Assembly (NCBI GenBank): GCA_038868115.1
Contig: JAWBXA010000001.1
Location: 53,466 to 117,465 of the forward strand
Origin: JAGTQI01 sp038868115
GTDB lineage: Archaea; Thermoproteota; Bathyarchaeia; Bathyarchaeales; Bathycorpusculaceae
Direction: 5' to 3'
DNA: 64,000 nucleotides
A program made the position numbers and the translations under genes. Each line of letters starts with the position of its first letter. Position 1 is the first letter of the stretch. The notes beneath the pieces were generated by a model that saw nothing but the letters and a program-made list of their open reading frames with translations, was not told the DNA's origin and searched no databases. This document shows positions 8,032 through 16,462 of this stretch, one piece after another.

Positions 8032-9408
8032 TTATAATACTATGACAACTGAAACATCGTTAACATTTGTGCCTGTTGGACCTGTAAAAATTAGATCGTT
8101 AAGTTTGAGAAAGAAGTTGTAAGCGTTGTTGTCGACTAGGAATTCCTCAGCTCTAAGCCCTAGAGCCTCAGCTCTGGCTATAGTTTTTCCGTCGGCTATT
8201 GCTCCAGCAGCGTCTGTTGGTCCATCCACCCCATCAGTGCTTAACGAGGCTGTAACAACCCCTTCCAAGCCTTTAATTTTCAGCGAGGCTGCTAAGGCTA
8301 TTTCTTGGTTCCTTCCGCCTTTGCCTTTTCCAGTAACAGTGACCGTTGTTTCGCCGCCAGCCACTATGCCAGCAGGCTTCTTAATTGGATTTCCGGAAGC
8401 TAAAATTTCACGGGCTAGCGAAGCAAGCACGGTTCCAACGTGCCTTGCTTCACCTTCAAGAAGAGATGTTAACAGAAGCGTATTCAACCCTTCAGATCTA
8501 AGGGTTTCACGTGCTGCCATGCTTGCAGCTCTGTTGTTTCCGATAACAACATTGAAAACCTTTTTGAAGGCTTCGTCGCCAGCCTTCGGCGTCTCTGGGA
8601 TAAGCCCCTTCTCCCCATCCGCCAAGACTTTCCTTACAGATTTGGGAGCTTTATCCCACAAGCCATATTTCTTCAAGACTTTTATGGCATCACTAAAGGT
8701 TGTTGAGTCTGGAACCGTGGGGCCAGAGGCAATAAAATCCAGCGGGTCGCCCGGAACATCTGATAGGATGAGGTTCAGTATTGTCGCCGGATAAGCCTTC
8801 TTCGCAAGCCATCCGCCCTTAAATTCTGAGATGTGCTTTCTAACAGTGTTTATCTCGTTTATTGTGGCACCGCACTTTAGCAAGTCTTCTGTTATTTGCC
8901 TCTTGTCTGCCATTGTTATTTCGCTTCTCGGCATTGGCATAAGGCTGGAACCTCCGCCTGAAATTAGGCATATAATCAGATCTTCTTCTTCGGCTTTTTC
9001 TGCTATTTCAAGCATTTTTCTTGTTCCTTCAACCCCAGATTCGTCAGGGATTGGGTGACTAGCCCCATGAAGTCTAATTATTCTTGTTTTATGCTTGTTC
9101 TCTTTTGGAACATTTACAAGTCCACCTATGATTTTGTCGCCCAAAACTTCTTCTAAGGCTTCAGCCATTGAGCCGCTTGCCTTCCCCCCACCTATCACAT
9201 ATATGTTCTTGAACTTTCTAATGTCAAAAACATGTTCACCAACGTAGAGAATTGAGTCCTTGAGCTTAAGTTTCGATTTAATTAACGATTTTGGGTCTAC
9301 AGCTTTTATGGCGGCTTCAAGGCTTTTTATAGCTAGTTCCCTCGCTCTTTTATCAAGCTTCGTCTCGCCGTTCTGAATTAATTGCCCCAAATTCTTAACA
9401 ATCACCAT
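8032..9408 (-). CDS. gck: Glycerate 2-kinase (DUF4147/MOFRL family)
   Basis: Phosphorylates D-glycerate to 2-phosphoglycerate. The 458-residue protein has the N-terminal DUF4147 Rossmann-like domain (IYVIGGGKASGSMAEALEE, LISGGGSSL, HISEFKGG, LILSDVPGDP) and the C-terminal MOFRL domain (GGETTVTVTGKGKGGRNQE, STDGVDGPTDAAGA). It is divergent from a hydroxyacid dehydrogenase gene whose likely product, glycerate, is its substrate. A TTAAAAGC element near 9425-9432 could be the promoter of a nearly leaderless message. Confidence 0.93.
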   Translation of the reverse strand: MVIVKNLGQLIQNGETKLDKRARELAIKSLEAAIKAVDPKSLIKSKLKLKDSILYVGEHVFDIRKFKNIYVIGGGKASGSMAEALEEVLGDKIIGGLVNVPKENKHKTRIIRLHGASHPIPDESGVEGTRKMLEIAEKAEEEDLIICLISGGGSSLMPMPRSEITMADKRQITEDLLKCGATINEINTVRKHISEFKGGWLAKKAYPATILNLILSDVPGDPLDFIASGPTVPDSTTFSDAIKVLKKYGLWDKAPKSVRKVLADGEKGLIPETPKAGDEAFKKVFNVVIGNNRAASMAARETLRSEGLNTLLLTSLLEGEARHVGTVLASLAREILASGNPIKKPAGIVAGGETTVTVTGKGKGGRNQEIALAASLKIKGLEGVVTASLSTDGVDGPTDAAGAIADGKTIARAEALGLRAEEFLVDNNAYNFFLKLNDLIFTGPTGTNVNDVSVVIVL

Positions 9409-9465
9409 TCGTAGTACCGCCGAAGCTTTTAAGGACAGGGAATCGTAAATGTAATAAGTTGAGTG

Positions 9466-9473
9466 TTATAAAG
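9466..9473 (+). promoter_or_regulatory. TATA box of the hydroxyacid dehydrogenase gene
   Basis: TTATAAAG at 9466-9473 lies 26 bases upstream of the ATG at 9499, the spacing expected for an archaeal TATA box with a leaderless or nearly leaderless transcript. This supports 9499 rather than 9478 as the start. Confidence 0.55.
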
Positions 9474-9498
9474 TGTTTTGCATCGTGTGGTGAACATT

Positions 9499-10506
9499 AT
9501 GTCAAAGCCTAAGGTTTACGTAACCCGTGAGCTTCCAGAAAGAGGAATGAAAATAATAAAGGAGCGCTTTGACGCTGAAGTTTGGCCAGAATATGGTCCG
9601 CCGCCGAAGGCGGAAATAATAAGAAAGGCGCGGGATGTTGACGCCTTAGTCACGCTTTTGTCGGATAAGATTGATTCTGAAGTTTTTGATGCTGCGCCAA
9701 AACTGAAAATCGTCGCCCAGATGGCTGTTGGCTTCGATAATATAGATGTTGCCGAAGCCACAAGGAGGGGTATATATGTGACAAACACTCCTGGCGTTTT
9801 AACAGAAACTACAGCAGATTTCGCTTGGGCTTTGTTGATGGCTGTTGCGAGACGAGTCGTTGAGGCAGACAAATATGTTCGCACCGGGCAGTGGAAAGTC
9901 AGCTGGCACCCAAGCATGCTTCTTGGCAGAGATGTTTACGGCGCAACTCTTGGCATTGTGGGAGCCGGCAGAATAGGGACAGCAGTCGCGCGAAGGGCAA
10001 AGGGCTTCAACATGAAAATTCTCTATTATGATGTTGTGCCTATGCCGCCTGAAGTAGAGAAGGAGCTCAATGCGAAACGTGTGGACTTGGACACGCTTCT
10101 AAGGGAATCCGACTTTGTCAGCATCCACGTGCCCTTAACGAAGGAAACATACCACTTAATTAACGAGAAGAAGCTCAAGCTAATGAAGAAGACAGCCTAC
10201 CTAATCAACAATTCCAGAGGACCGGTGGTGGATGAAAAAGCCCTATACAAGGCGTTGAAGGAAGGATGTATTGCCGGAGCAGCCTTAGACGTTTTTGAGC
10301 AGGAACCTACACCGGTGGATAATCCTCTGCTTAAACTTGACAACGTCGTTGTGGCACCCCACATTTCGAGTGCCAGCTATGAAACCCGTTCAAGAATGGC
10401 TGAGATGGTTGCGGAAAATCTGGTTGCCTTCTTCGAGGGAAAAACTCCGCCGAACCTCGTTAACCAAGACGTTGTTAAAGTACACCCGTTATCCAAGCTC
10501 TTTTAA
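9499..10506 (+). CDS. gyaR: Glyoxylate/hydroxypyruvate reductase, D-2-hydroxyacid dehydrogenase family
   Basis: NAD(P)H-dependent reduction of glyoxylate or hydroxypyruvate to glycolate or glycerate. 335 residues from the ATG at 9499. The cofactor motif GIVGAGRIGTAVARRA, the catalytic Arg in INNSRGPVVDE, the Glu in FEQEPTP and the His in APHISSASYETR are all present. Divergently arranged with glycerate 2-kinase and followed by an aminotransferase, it suggests a serine-to-hydroxypyruvate-to-glycerate-to-2-phosphoglycerate route. The family is broad, so the exact substrate is inferred from context. Confidence 0.9.
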   Translation: MSKPKVYVTRELPERGMKIIKERFDAEVWPEYGPPPKAEIIRKARDVDALVTLLSDKIDSEVFDAAPKLKIVAQMAVGFDNIDVAEATRRGIYVTNTPGVLTETTADFAWALLMAVARRVVEADKYVRTGQWKVSWHPSMLLGRDVYGATLGIVGAGRIGTAVARRAKGFNMKILYYDVVPMPPEVEKELNAKRVDLDTLLRESDFVSIHVPLTKETYHLINEKKLKLMKKTAYLINNSRGPVVDEKALYKALKEGCIAGAALDVFEQEPTPVDNPLLKLDNVVVAPHISSASYETRSRMAEMVAENLVAFFEGKTPPNLVNQDVVKVHPLSKLF

Positions 10507-10535
10507 ACAATCATTTTAAACTTTTTAACTAATGG

Positions 10536-10543
10536 TTAAATAT
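10536..10543 (+). promoter_or_regulatory. TATA box of the aminotransferase gene
   Basis: TTAAATAT at 10536-10543, 54 bases before the ATG at 10598; transcription would begin near 10568, leaving a short leader with GGTGG before the start. Confidence 0.5.
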
Positions 10544-10597
10544 TTCATCCATGTAACTTGACTTTCAATAGCCCTCTCAGAACATTGGTGGTTGTTG

Positions 10598-11776
10598 ATG
10601 GTTTCCATATTCGCAAAAAGAATGGAATCCCTCGGAACTGAAACGGCTTTTGAGGTGCTTGCCCGCGCAAAAGCCCTTGAAAAGCAAGGCAAAGAGATAA
10701 TTCACTTGGAAATAGGAGAACCAGACTTTAACACGCCCCAAAACATTAAAGAAGCCGCAGTAAAGGCTCTTTATGCTGGCTATACCCACTATGTACCAGC
10801 TGCCGGCATCCCAGAATTACGAGAAGCCATAGCCGAGTATGTTTCAAAAACTAGGAACATTCCCGTTGACCCAGAAGAGGTTGTTGTCACGCCCGGAGCT
10901 AAGCCAATAATGTTTTTCGCCATATTGGCATGTGTTGAACGCGGCGATGAGGTCTTGTATCCAAATCCAGGTTTTCCAATCTATGAATCCATGGTAAATT
11001 TTGTTGGAGCCAAACCAGTACCCATCCCGCTAAAAGAAGAGAATGATTTCCGACTGGAGCACGAGTATGTTAAGGCCAAGATAACTAAGAAGACTAAAAT
11101 GATTATTTTGAACTCGCCTGAAAACCCAACAGGTGGCGTTTTAACAAAGGAGGATTTAAAGGTTATAGCCGACTGCATAGCCAAAAGAGACGACATTATA
11201 GTGCTTTCAGACGAGATCTATAGCAGAATAATTTACGAGGGAACCCATGAAAGTATCGCATCGCTTCCAGGAATGAAGGAGAAAACCATAATTTTGGACG
11301 GTTTTTCGAAAACCTACGCCATGACGGGCTGGAGGCTCGGCTACGGAATCATGAGGAAAGACCTAGCTGAAAAAATCACACAGCTAATGATTAATTCGAA
11401 CTCTTGCACATGCGCCTTTGTCCAAATAGCTGGAGTTGAAGCCCTAAAGGGACCACAAGACTCTGTTGAAAAAATGGTTGCAGAGTTTAGGAAACGGAGA
11501 GAAGTTATTGTTTCCGGCTTGAATAACATTAAGGGTATAACTTGTAGAAAGCCTAAGGGCGCCTTCTATGTCTTCCCGAACATAACAGGGGTTGGAAAGA
11601 CATCTAAAGAATTTTCAGATTATTTACTCAACGAGGCTGGTGTGGCTGTTCTGCCAGGCACTTCCTTCGGTAAATATGGCGAGGGATATCTACGCATATC
11701 TTTTGCAAACTCCATTGAGAACATTAAAAAGGCTTTAGACCGAATAAGTAAGGCTGTTGAAAAACTTAAAAGTTAG
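10598..11776 (+). CDS. Class I/II PLP-dependent aminotransferase
   Basis: A fold-type I aminotransferase of 392 residues from the ATG at 10598 behind GGTGG (a TTG at 10592 is also in frame). The PLP lysine lies in DGFSKTYAMTGWRLGYG, with NSPENPTGG and the substrate Arg near YLRISFANS. This subgroup is usually annotated as aspartate or alanine aminotransferase. Its position after the glyoxylate/hydroxypyruvate reductase suggests it may use serine or alanine with glyoxylate or pyruvate; that is inference from neighbours. Confidence 0.9.
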   Translation: MVSIFAKRMESLGTETAFEVLARAKALEKQGKEIIHLEIGEPDFNTPQNIKEAAVKALYAGYTHYVPAAGIPELREAIAEYVSKTRNIPVDPEEVVVTPGAKPIMFFAILACVERGDEVLYPNPGFPIYESMVNFVGAKPVPIPLKEENDFRLEHEYVKAKITKKTKMIILNSPENPTGGVLTKEDLKVIADCIAKRDDIIVLSDEIYSRIIYEGTHESIASLPGMKEKTIILDGFSKTYAMTGWRLGYGIMRKDLAEKITQLMINSNSCTCAFVQIAGVEALKGPQDSVEKMVAEFRKRREVIVSGLNNIKGITCRKPKGAFYVFPNITGVGKTSKEFSDYLLNEAGVAVLPGTSFGKYGEGYLRISFANSIENIKKALDRISKAVEKLKS

Positions 11777-11791
11777 GCAGCTTTTCGCTCC

Positions 11792-12166
11792 TTAATCTTC
11801 TACTTTTTCTCCTATGATTGTTTCAACAATTTCCGAGGCTAGCTGTATTAGGTTGTCGGCCTGTTTTACGGCTTTTTCCTCGTTCACTTCTTCAATTTGT
11901 GCCATTTGCTGTAACATCCCATCAATTTCCACCAAGCACCTTAAAACCGGGTCGTTTCCAAACTGCATTTTTTCAACAGCCTCTCTGACGACGTTTTCTA
12001 TGAACGCTGGCTCTCCTAGGCTGTAGTATATGGCGTTTCTAGCTTTTCTTATGGCTTCTAGAATTAGGCTTGAAGCCATGTAAGGCATTTTCCTTGCAGC
12101 TTCAAGCTCTGCTTTTGCCTCACGTAGGTATCTTAAAGCCCAGCCTCGCCTATATTGGTCTATCAT
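11792..12166 (-). CDS. Hypothetical helical protein
   Basis: 124 residues, predicted almost entirely alpha-helical (YLREAKAELEAARKM, AIRKARNAIYYSLGE, REAVEKMQF). The shape recalls HEPN or four-helix-bundle proteins, but no RX4-6H nuclease motif is seen and I do not assign it. It is 49 bases downstream of rps17e on the same strand, so probably co-transcribed with it. Confidence 0.7.
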   Translation of the reverse strand: MIDQYRRGWALRYLREAKAELEAARKMPYMASSLILEAIRKARNAIYYSLGEPAFIENVVREAVEKMQFGNDPVLRCLVEIDGMLQQMAQIEEVNEEKAVKQADNLIQLASEIVETIIGEKVED

Positions 12167-12215
12167 AAACTACAGCCTCATCCAACCTTTTTAAAATGAA
12201 GGCAATCTAATAAAG

Positions 12216-12440
12216 TTACTCGCTTTCCTCTCGGCTTCCATTAGACGCTGGTGTTTCCATGCCTGAATAAATGTGGGTTATGTATCCGGCAATCTGGTTT
12301 CGCACTCGAGTTGTTGTCCCTTGCAAAAGCATGGTTACAACCCGCTTGTTTTCTTCAAAGTCGCTGGAAAACTTGTTAGGAAAACGCCTAATAAGTTCTT
12401 TGGCTATGCGTTTAACGTGTTCTGTGCGAACTTTTCCCAA
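12216..12440 (-). CDS. rps17e: 30S ribosomal protein S17e
   Basis: 74 residues; begins MGKVRTEHVKRIAKELI and contains the family core NKFSSDFEENKRVV and RVRNQIAGYITHI. S17e is an archaeal/eukaryotic small-subunit protein with a helical fold. Length is typical; the last 14 residues are a polar tail. The short region upstream up to tatD (12441-12536) carries its promoter but no clear consensus. Confidence 0.95.
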   Translation of the reverse strand: MGKVRTEHVKRIAKELIRRFPNKFSSDFEENKRVVTMLLQGTTTRVRNQIAGYITHIYSGMETPASNGSREESE

Positions 12441-12536
12441 GCTTCATTGTCCCCCAAGCACCCTCTCCATGCCGTTCCACACAGCGCTTAAAGTATACAC
12501 TCATAACAAAAAGGCTAAATTTAAATTTACGCGTCG

Positions 12537-13334
12537 TTATCCCCTCGAATTTATCTTCACCCCGAAAAATTCCTCAAAATTTCTTGCTATCTGGTCTGCG
12601 GCTTCCTCAACACTTACCCTTTTAACTTCAGCTATTGCATTCACAACTGTTGGAATAAAAGCCGGGGTCGTTATCTTACCGTTGAATGGGCTTTTAAAGT
12701 AGCGCACTGGTCCATCAGTTTCTGTTAATAGGTTTGTCGCTGGAACTTTCTTGACGATTTCGCGTATGCCACTTGAATAGGCTGTTGGCGGCCCTTCGCT
12801 AATGTAGTATCCCATTTCAATGGCTTTTGGTAACACGCTAATTGGATTGCTGAACCAGTGTAAAAGAACCCTTCTCAAATTGTAGGATGGAAGCATATCA
12901 ACAATTTGCGTGGTGGTTCCACGAGAATGAACTATTACCGGCAAGCCTAGTTTTTCGGCTAGACGCAGCATTTCATCAAAAACCTTCAACTGTTTTTCCC
13001 AGATTTTATTATACTTGTAGTCCAAGCCGACTTCGCCTATGGCTATTAGGGCTTTATTCCGCCTCTGTTTCATTATAAACTCTATTGTCTGTTGTAGCTC
13101 CTCCTCGGTTAACGTGTTTACGTTCCATGGATGAATCCCTAAAGCCGCATAAACCATTCTGTTGTAACGTTCGGCAAGCTCGAGGCTTTTAATGCTTGTT
13201 TCCAGGTTCATGGAGTTGGAAACCAGCGCCACCACATTGGAGTTTTTGGCGTCTAAAATAATTTCTTCAACTTTTTCAGAGTATTCCTCGTCTGATAAGT
13301 GGATGTGGGCGTCGACAAACCTTAGGCGCATCAT
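12537..13334 (-). CDS. tatD: TatD family metal-dependent hydrolase
   Basis: A TIM-barrel metallohydrolase of 265 residues. Metal ligands are visible in VDAHIHLS (HxH), the Glu of AIGEVGLDY, His in VIVHSRG and LLHWF, and the terminal TETDGP. TatD proteins are DNases/exonucleases with 3'-5' activity. The length is normal for archaeal members. It is divergent from the histone gene with about 160 bases between. Confidence 0.9.
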   Translation of the reverse strand: MMRLRFVDAHIHLSDEEYSEKVEEIILDAKNSNVVALVSNSMNLETSIKSLELAERYNRMVYAALGIHPWNVNTLTEEELQQTIEFIMKQRRNKALIAIGEVGLDYKYNKIWEKQLKVFDEMLRLAEKLGLPVIVHSRGTTTQIVDMLPSYNLRRVLLHWFSNPISVLPKAIEMGYYISEGPPTAYSSGIREIVKKVPATNLLTETDGPVRYFKSPFNGKITTPAFIPTVVNAIAEVKRVSVEEAADQIARNFEEFFGVKINSRG

Positions 13335-13460
13335 GGCGCCGCCGCCTTGAGCATAAAACTATAAGCCTAGGCATTTTTATAATTTCCTCTCTTAAATAAA
13401 GAAGGTCAGGTTTTAATGCCAAATTTTGGAAGATATGTTGCAATAAACGTTAAATATTGC

Positions 13461-13468
13461 TTTAAATA
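13461..13468 (+). promoter_or_regulatory. Histone promoter TATA box
   Basis: TTTAAATA at 13461-13468, 34 bases before the histone ATG, with a strong ribosome-binding site GGAGGAG at 13483-13489. Confidence 0.65.
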
Positions 13469-13494
13469 GAGAAAGAGGCTACGGAGGAGTCTTT

Positions 13495-13716
13495 ATGGCA
13501 GATTTAGAGTTAGCAATCGCCCCCATGCATAGATTATGTAAGAAGGCCGGGGCCGACCGTGTAAGCGAGGCAGCCGCAAGAGAGCTAGCAAAAGCTCTAG
13601 AAGAGATAGGAATAAAGATAGCTAAGGAAGCCTTAGACTTTGCAATGCACACTGGAAGGAAGACTATAAAGGCTGAAGACATCGAGATTGCCGCTAGAAA
13701 AGTGATGGGTAGATAA
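13495..13716 (+). CDS. Archaeal histone
   Basis: 73 residues forming a single histone fold that wraps DNA as dimers and larger assemblies. The sequence begins MADLELAIAPMHRLCKKAG, then RVSEAAARELAKALEEIG (long helix 2) and the conserved loop-2/helix-3 stretch TGRKTIKAEDIEIAARK. It has no tails. Monocistronic, with its own promoter and strong ribosome-binding site. Histones are found in some TACK archaea but are absent from most Sulfolobales, which helps narrow the host. Confidence 0.97.
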   Translation: MADLELAIAPMHRLCKKAGADRVSEAAARELAKALEEIGIKIAKEALDFAMHTGRKTIKAEDIEIAARKVMGR

Positions 13717-13766
13717 AACTGCTTCTCCCTTCTTTATTTTTGAATATGCCACTAGGGCTAGCAACG

Positions 13767-13774
13767 TATATAAG
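13767..13774 (+). promoter_or_regulatory. TATA box of the S25e gene
   Basis: TATATAAG at 13767-13774, a near-consensus archaeal TATA box about 53 bases before the S25e start codon, which implies a leader of roughly 25-28 bases. Confidence 0.6.
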
Positions 13775-13826
13775 AAGCGGGTCTGGAATCTATCCATAGC
13801 CAAAAAATGTTAGGAGATGCCAGTTA

Positions 13827-14156
13827 ATGGGTGGAAAAAAGAAGCTGAGCCTAAAACAGATGGAACGCATGCAGATGCGAAAGGCTGAAGAGGAGAAAAA
13901 GAAGAAGGAAAAGGAGAAAGAAAAAGCGGCAGCTAAGGAAAAGAAACTAGCTGGGATATTTGTTCCGGACGTTAAAGGCGAGAAGATTCTCGACGAATTA
14001 AAGAAGCTGAGGGTTTTAACGCCTTATACTGTGGCAACTCGTTTTAATATAAGGATAAGCGCGGCGAAAGATTTTCTTGAGCAGCTTGAGGAAGATGGTC
14101 TGGTTCAGCTGGTTTCTGGAAACCATGACATCAAGATTTACAAGGCTGTAGACTAA
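13827..14156 (+). CDS. rps25e: 30S ribosomal protein S25e
   Basis: 109 residues: a long Lys/Glu-rich N-terminal tail (residues 1-40) followed by the S25e winged-helix core with KILDELKKLRVLTPYTVA, NIRISAAKDFLEQLEEDG and LVQLVSGNHDIKIYK. S25e sits on the head of the archaeal/eukaryotic small subunit. The acidic/basic tail is typical. It is followed 20 bases later by a hypothetical gene on the same strand. Confidence 0.93.
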   Translation: MGGKKKLSLKQMERMQMRKAEEEKKKKEKEKEKAAAKEKKLAGIFVPDVKGEKILDELKKLRVLTPYTVATRFNIRISAAKDFLEQLEEDGLVQLVSGNHDIKIYKAVD

Positions 14157-14176
14157 ACCATTTTGTGTGATGTCAT

Positions 14177-14683
14177 TTGCCTAAATTTTCGCGGCTGGAA
14201 TCTGGTTTGGCTTATCCGAAAAGAGTGCATACCACCAAAGAGGTTAAGGAAGCTGGAAAACTCGTTAGGGAAGGCTATAGGCACCGCCTAACAGTTAAAG
14301 GAAGCCCAGATTTTAAACAGAAGGTTAGAGCCGCATTGAAGCTTGTTAAGACCGCTGGCTATTACGATTTTTTGAGGTCGTACATTAAAAGCATAGTTGA
14401 AATTGATGGCTTTACACAGCTTCGAGAATCTGAAGCATCCATTTGGGCAAACAAGTATGCAGTAGCAAATCCTGTTGATGCCGCCAGCCTCTTTGTGCAA
14501 AAGGCACACCATATGAAGGAATATCTTGAAGGAAAAATGTATTATGGAGGTGAAGCCGAAAGACGCTCAGTGGAAAAACGTATAGAATTTCTTGAAACAT
14601 TGAAAAGGAAGACCTACAAAAAAGACGTTAAAGAAGAGTGTGAAAAACTTCTGAAAAACTGGAATGAAAGCGTATACTTATAA
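14177..14683 (+). CDS. Hypothetical protein downstream of S25e
   Basis: 168 residues from a TTG start; predicted all-helical, basic, with tracts such as KVRAALKLVKTAGYYDF and SVEKRIEFLETLKRKTYKK. Conserved-looking aromatic and charged residues, but no family I recognise. It follows rps25e by 20 bases and is probably translated from the same message; its end overlaps the convergent cyclophilin-like gene by 6 bases. Confidence 0.7.
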   Translation: MPKFSRLESGLAYPKRVHTTKEVKEAGKLVREGYRHRLTVKGSPDFKQKVRAALKLVKTAGYYDFLRSYIKSIVEIDGFTQLRESEASIWANKYAVANPVDAASLFVQKAHHMKEYLEGKMYYGGEAERRSVEKRIEFLETLKRKTYKKDVKEECEKLLKNWNESVYL

Positions 14684-15061
14684 CTTTTCAACCTTGATAG
14701 TTGTTCCACTTTTTATCTTGCTGAAAAGTTCAAGATTCTTAGTCACCTTGCCTAAAACATTGACTGGACTGTAGGGCTGGGACTCGCCGAAAAATACGCA
14801 TAATGCGCTTCCCATAGGCCAGAAGGCTATTGTCCCCTTTTCAACAGTGCTTTTTGCCTTTTCTTCGCCCATTTTTACTGGAATTTCGAAGTAAACTTCC
14901 TCCTTCCATAGTGCTGCTCTTCCCTCTATTGGTAGTTTTCGCACTACCATGTCCACTGTTCTTGGGGCTAGGTGGCGAATAAGCTCACCTTCGGCTTCGC
15001 CAAGCCCCTCAACGATGAATTTTATTTTCACTCTTGAGATTTCGCCCTCTTCATTTCCCAT
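14678..15061 (-). CDS. Cyclophilin-like domain protein
   Basis: A 127-residue beta-barrel protein of the cyclophilin-like (DUF3830/TM1367-type) family: VKIKFIVEGLGEAEGEL, RTVDMVVRKLPIEGRA, then EVYFEIPVKMGEE and the GTIAFWPMGSALCVFFG strand pair with SPVNVLGKV. Peptidyl-prolyl isomerase activity is not shown for this branch. The start codon lies inside the upstream COG2403 gene (11-base overlap), so translation is coupled. Confidence 0.83.
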   Translation of the reverse strand: MGNEEGEISRVKIKFIVEGLGEAEGELIRHLAPRTVDMVVRKLPIEGRAALWKEEVYFEIPVKMGEEKAKSTVEKGTIAFWPMGSALCVFFGESQPYSPVNVLGKVTKNLELFSKIKSGTTIKVEKL

Positions 15062-16388
15062 GTTTCTGCACTTTCCGGAGAAAGTCTTCCAAAATTTGCT
15101 CTAGAGACACCGGCCCCAAAACTTTGAGCTCGTATTTCAATCTTACAGTTGGCTTGTCGATTTCTATAACTCTTCTTAGATCTACTGGTGTTCCAATGAC
15201 TACAACATCACATGGCGTGCGCATGATTGTTTCATTGAGCTCCTCAATCTGCTTTTCTCTATAGCCTAGGGCTGGCAGGACAGCCCCCAAGTGGGGGTAC
15301 TTTTCATAAGTCTCCTTTATTGAGCCTACAGCGTATGGCCTTGGATCGGCTAATTCGCTGGCTCCAAGCTGCTTCGCCAATATTGTCGCTGCACCGTAGG
15401 GCATGTCGCCATGAGTTAACGTTGGACCGTCCTCAATTATAAGCGCTCGCTTACCTTTAATCAGCTCGGGCTTGTCAGCAATTATTGGCGATGAAGCCTC
15501 AAGTATAATGGCGTTTGGATTAACCCTCTTTATGTTCTCCTTAACGAGACCGACGTTCTTGGGGTCCGCAGTGTCAACCTTGTTGATTATCACCACGTCA
15601 GCCATTCTAAGGTTGGCCTCTCCGGGATGATATGTAATCTCGTGTCCCGCTCTATGGGGGTCCGCCACAACTATATGAAGGTCTGGCTTGTAGAAGGGTA
15701 TATCATTGTTTCCCCCGTCCCAAACAATGACGTCAGCCTCTCTTTCGGCTTCCCTTAAAATCTTTTCGTAGTCAACCCCAGCATATACGACTACTCCATT
15801 GTCTATGTGGGGTTCGTATTCTTCTCTTTCCTCAATGGTGCACTTATACTTGTCAAGGTCTTTGTGCGAGGCGAAGCGTTGGCACACTTGTTTTCGCAGA
15901 TCGCCGTAAGGCATTGGATGCCTAACAACAACCACGTTTAAGCCCTTACCCTTTAAGATTTTAGCTACCTGCCGTGATGTTTGGCTTTTTCCAGAACCAG
16001 TTCTCACAGCGCCGACGGAGATTACTGGAACCTTAGCCTTAAGCATGGTCGTTTTGAGCCCCATGAGTCTGAAGTCTGCACCGTTTGCCAGCACTATTGA
16101 CGCTTTGTGCATAACGTACTCGTGGGAGACGTCGCTGTAGGCGAAAACAACTTGGTCGACGTCAAAATTCCTTATTAGCCTTGCAAGCTCTTCTTCCGGG
16201 TAAATCGGTATACCGTTCGGATAATTTTTGCCAGCCAGTTCTGGCGGATATATCCTTCCCTCTATGCCTGGAATCTGTGTAGCGGTGAAGGCCACAACTT
16301 CGTAGGCATCGTTGTCTCTAAAATAGACGTTAAAATTGTGAAAGTCTCTGCCAGCTGCACCCATTATAATAACCCTTTTTTTCATCAT
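15051..16388 (-). CDS. COG2403 P-loop protein, cyclic 2,3-diphosphoglycerate synthetase-like
   Basis: 445 residues with an N-terminal Rossmann-like domain (RVIIMGAAGRDFHNFN), a P-loop GAVRTGSGKSQTSRQ near residue 130, a GTPase-type NKVD motif (VVIINKVDTAD) and a Walker B-like VIVWDGGNND. Members are annotated as cyclic 2,3-diphosphoglycerate synthetase or as predicted GTPases; the solute cDPG is known in thermophilic methanogens, so the assignment for this organism is uncertain. Translationally coupled to the downstream cyclophilin-like gene. Confidence 0.8.
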   Translation of the reverse strand: MMKKRVIIMGAAGRDFHNFNVYFRDNDAYEVVAFTATQIPGIEGRIYPPELAGKNYPNGIPIYPEEELARLIRNFDVDQVVFAYSDVSHEYVMHKASIVLANGADFRLMGLKTTMLKAKVPVISVGAVRTGSGKSQTSRQVAKILKGKGLNVVVVRHPMPYGDLRKQVCQRFASHKDLDKYKCTIEEREEYEPHIDNGVVVYAGVDYEKILREAEREADVIVWDGGNNDIPFYKPDLHIVVADPHRAGHEITYHPGEANLRMADVVIINKVDTADPKNVGLVKENIKRVNPNAIILEASSPIIADKPELIKGKRALIIEDGPTLTHGDMPYGAATILAKQLGASELADPRPYAVGSIKETYEKYPHLGAVLPALGYREKQIEELNETIMRTPCDVVVIGTPVDLRRVIEIDKPTVRLKYELKVLGPVSLEQILEDFLRKVQKHGK

Positions 16389-16462
16389 AAGGCGGTGCCC
16401 CGCAAAACAACTAAATTCAGCGAAGGCACTATACAGCCATCATAATATAAAAACCTAGCTGT

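Noticed and set aside
8126..8794. Long open frame antisense to glycerate 2-kinase (222 codons)
   Set aside because: Lies fully inside a well-supported gene on the other strand; composition is that of a codon-mirror frame (Ser/Pro/Ala-rich).
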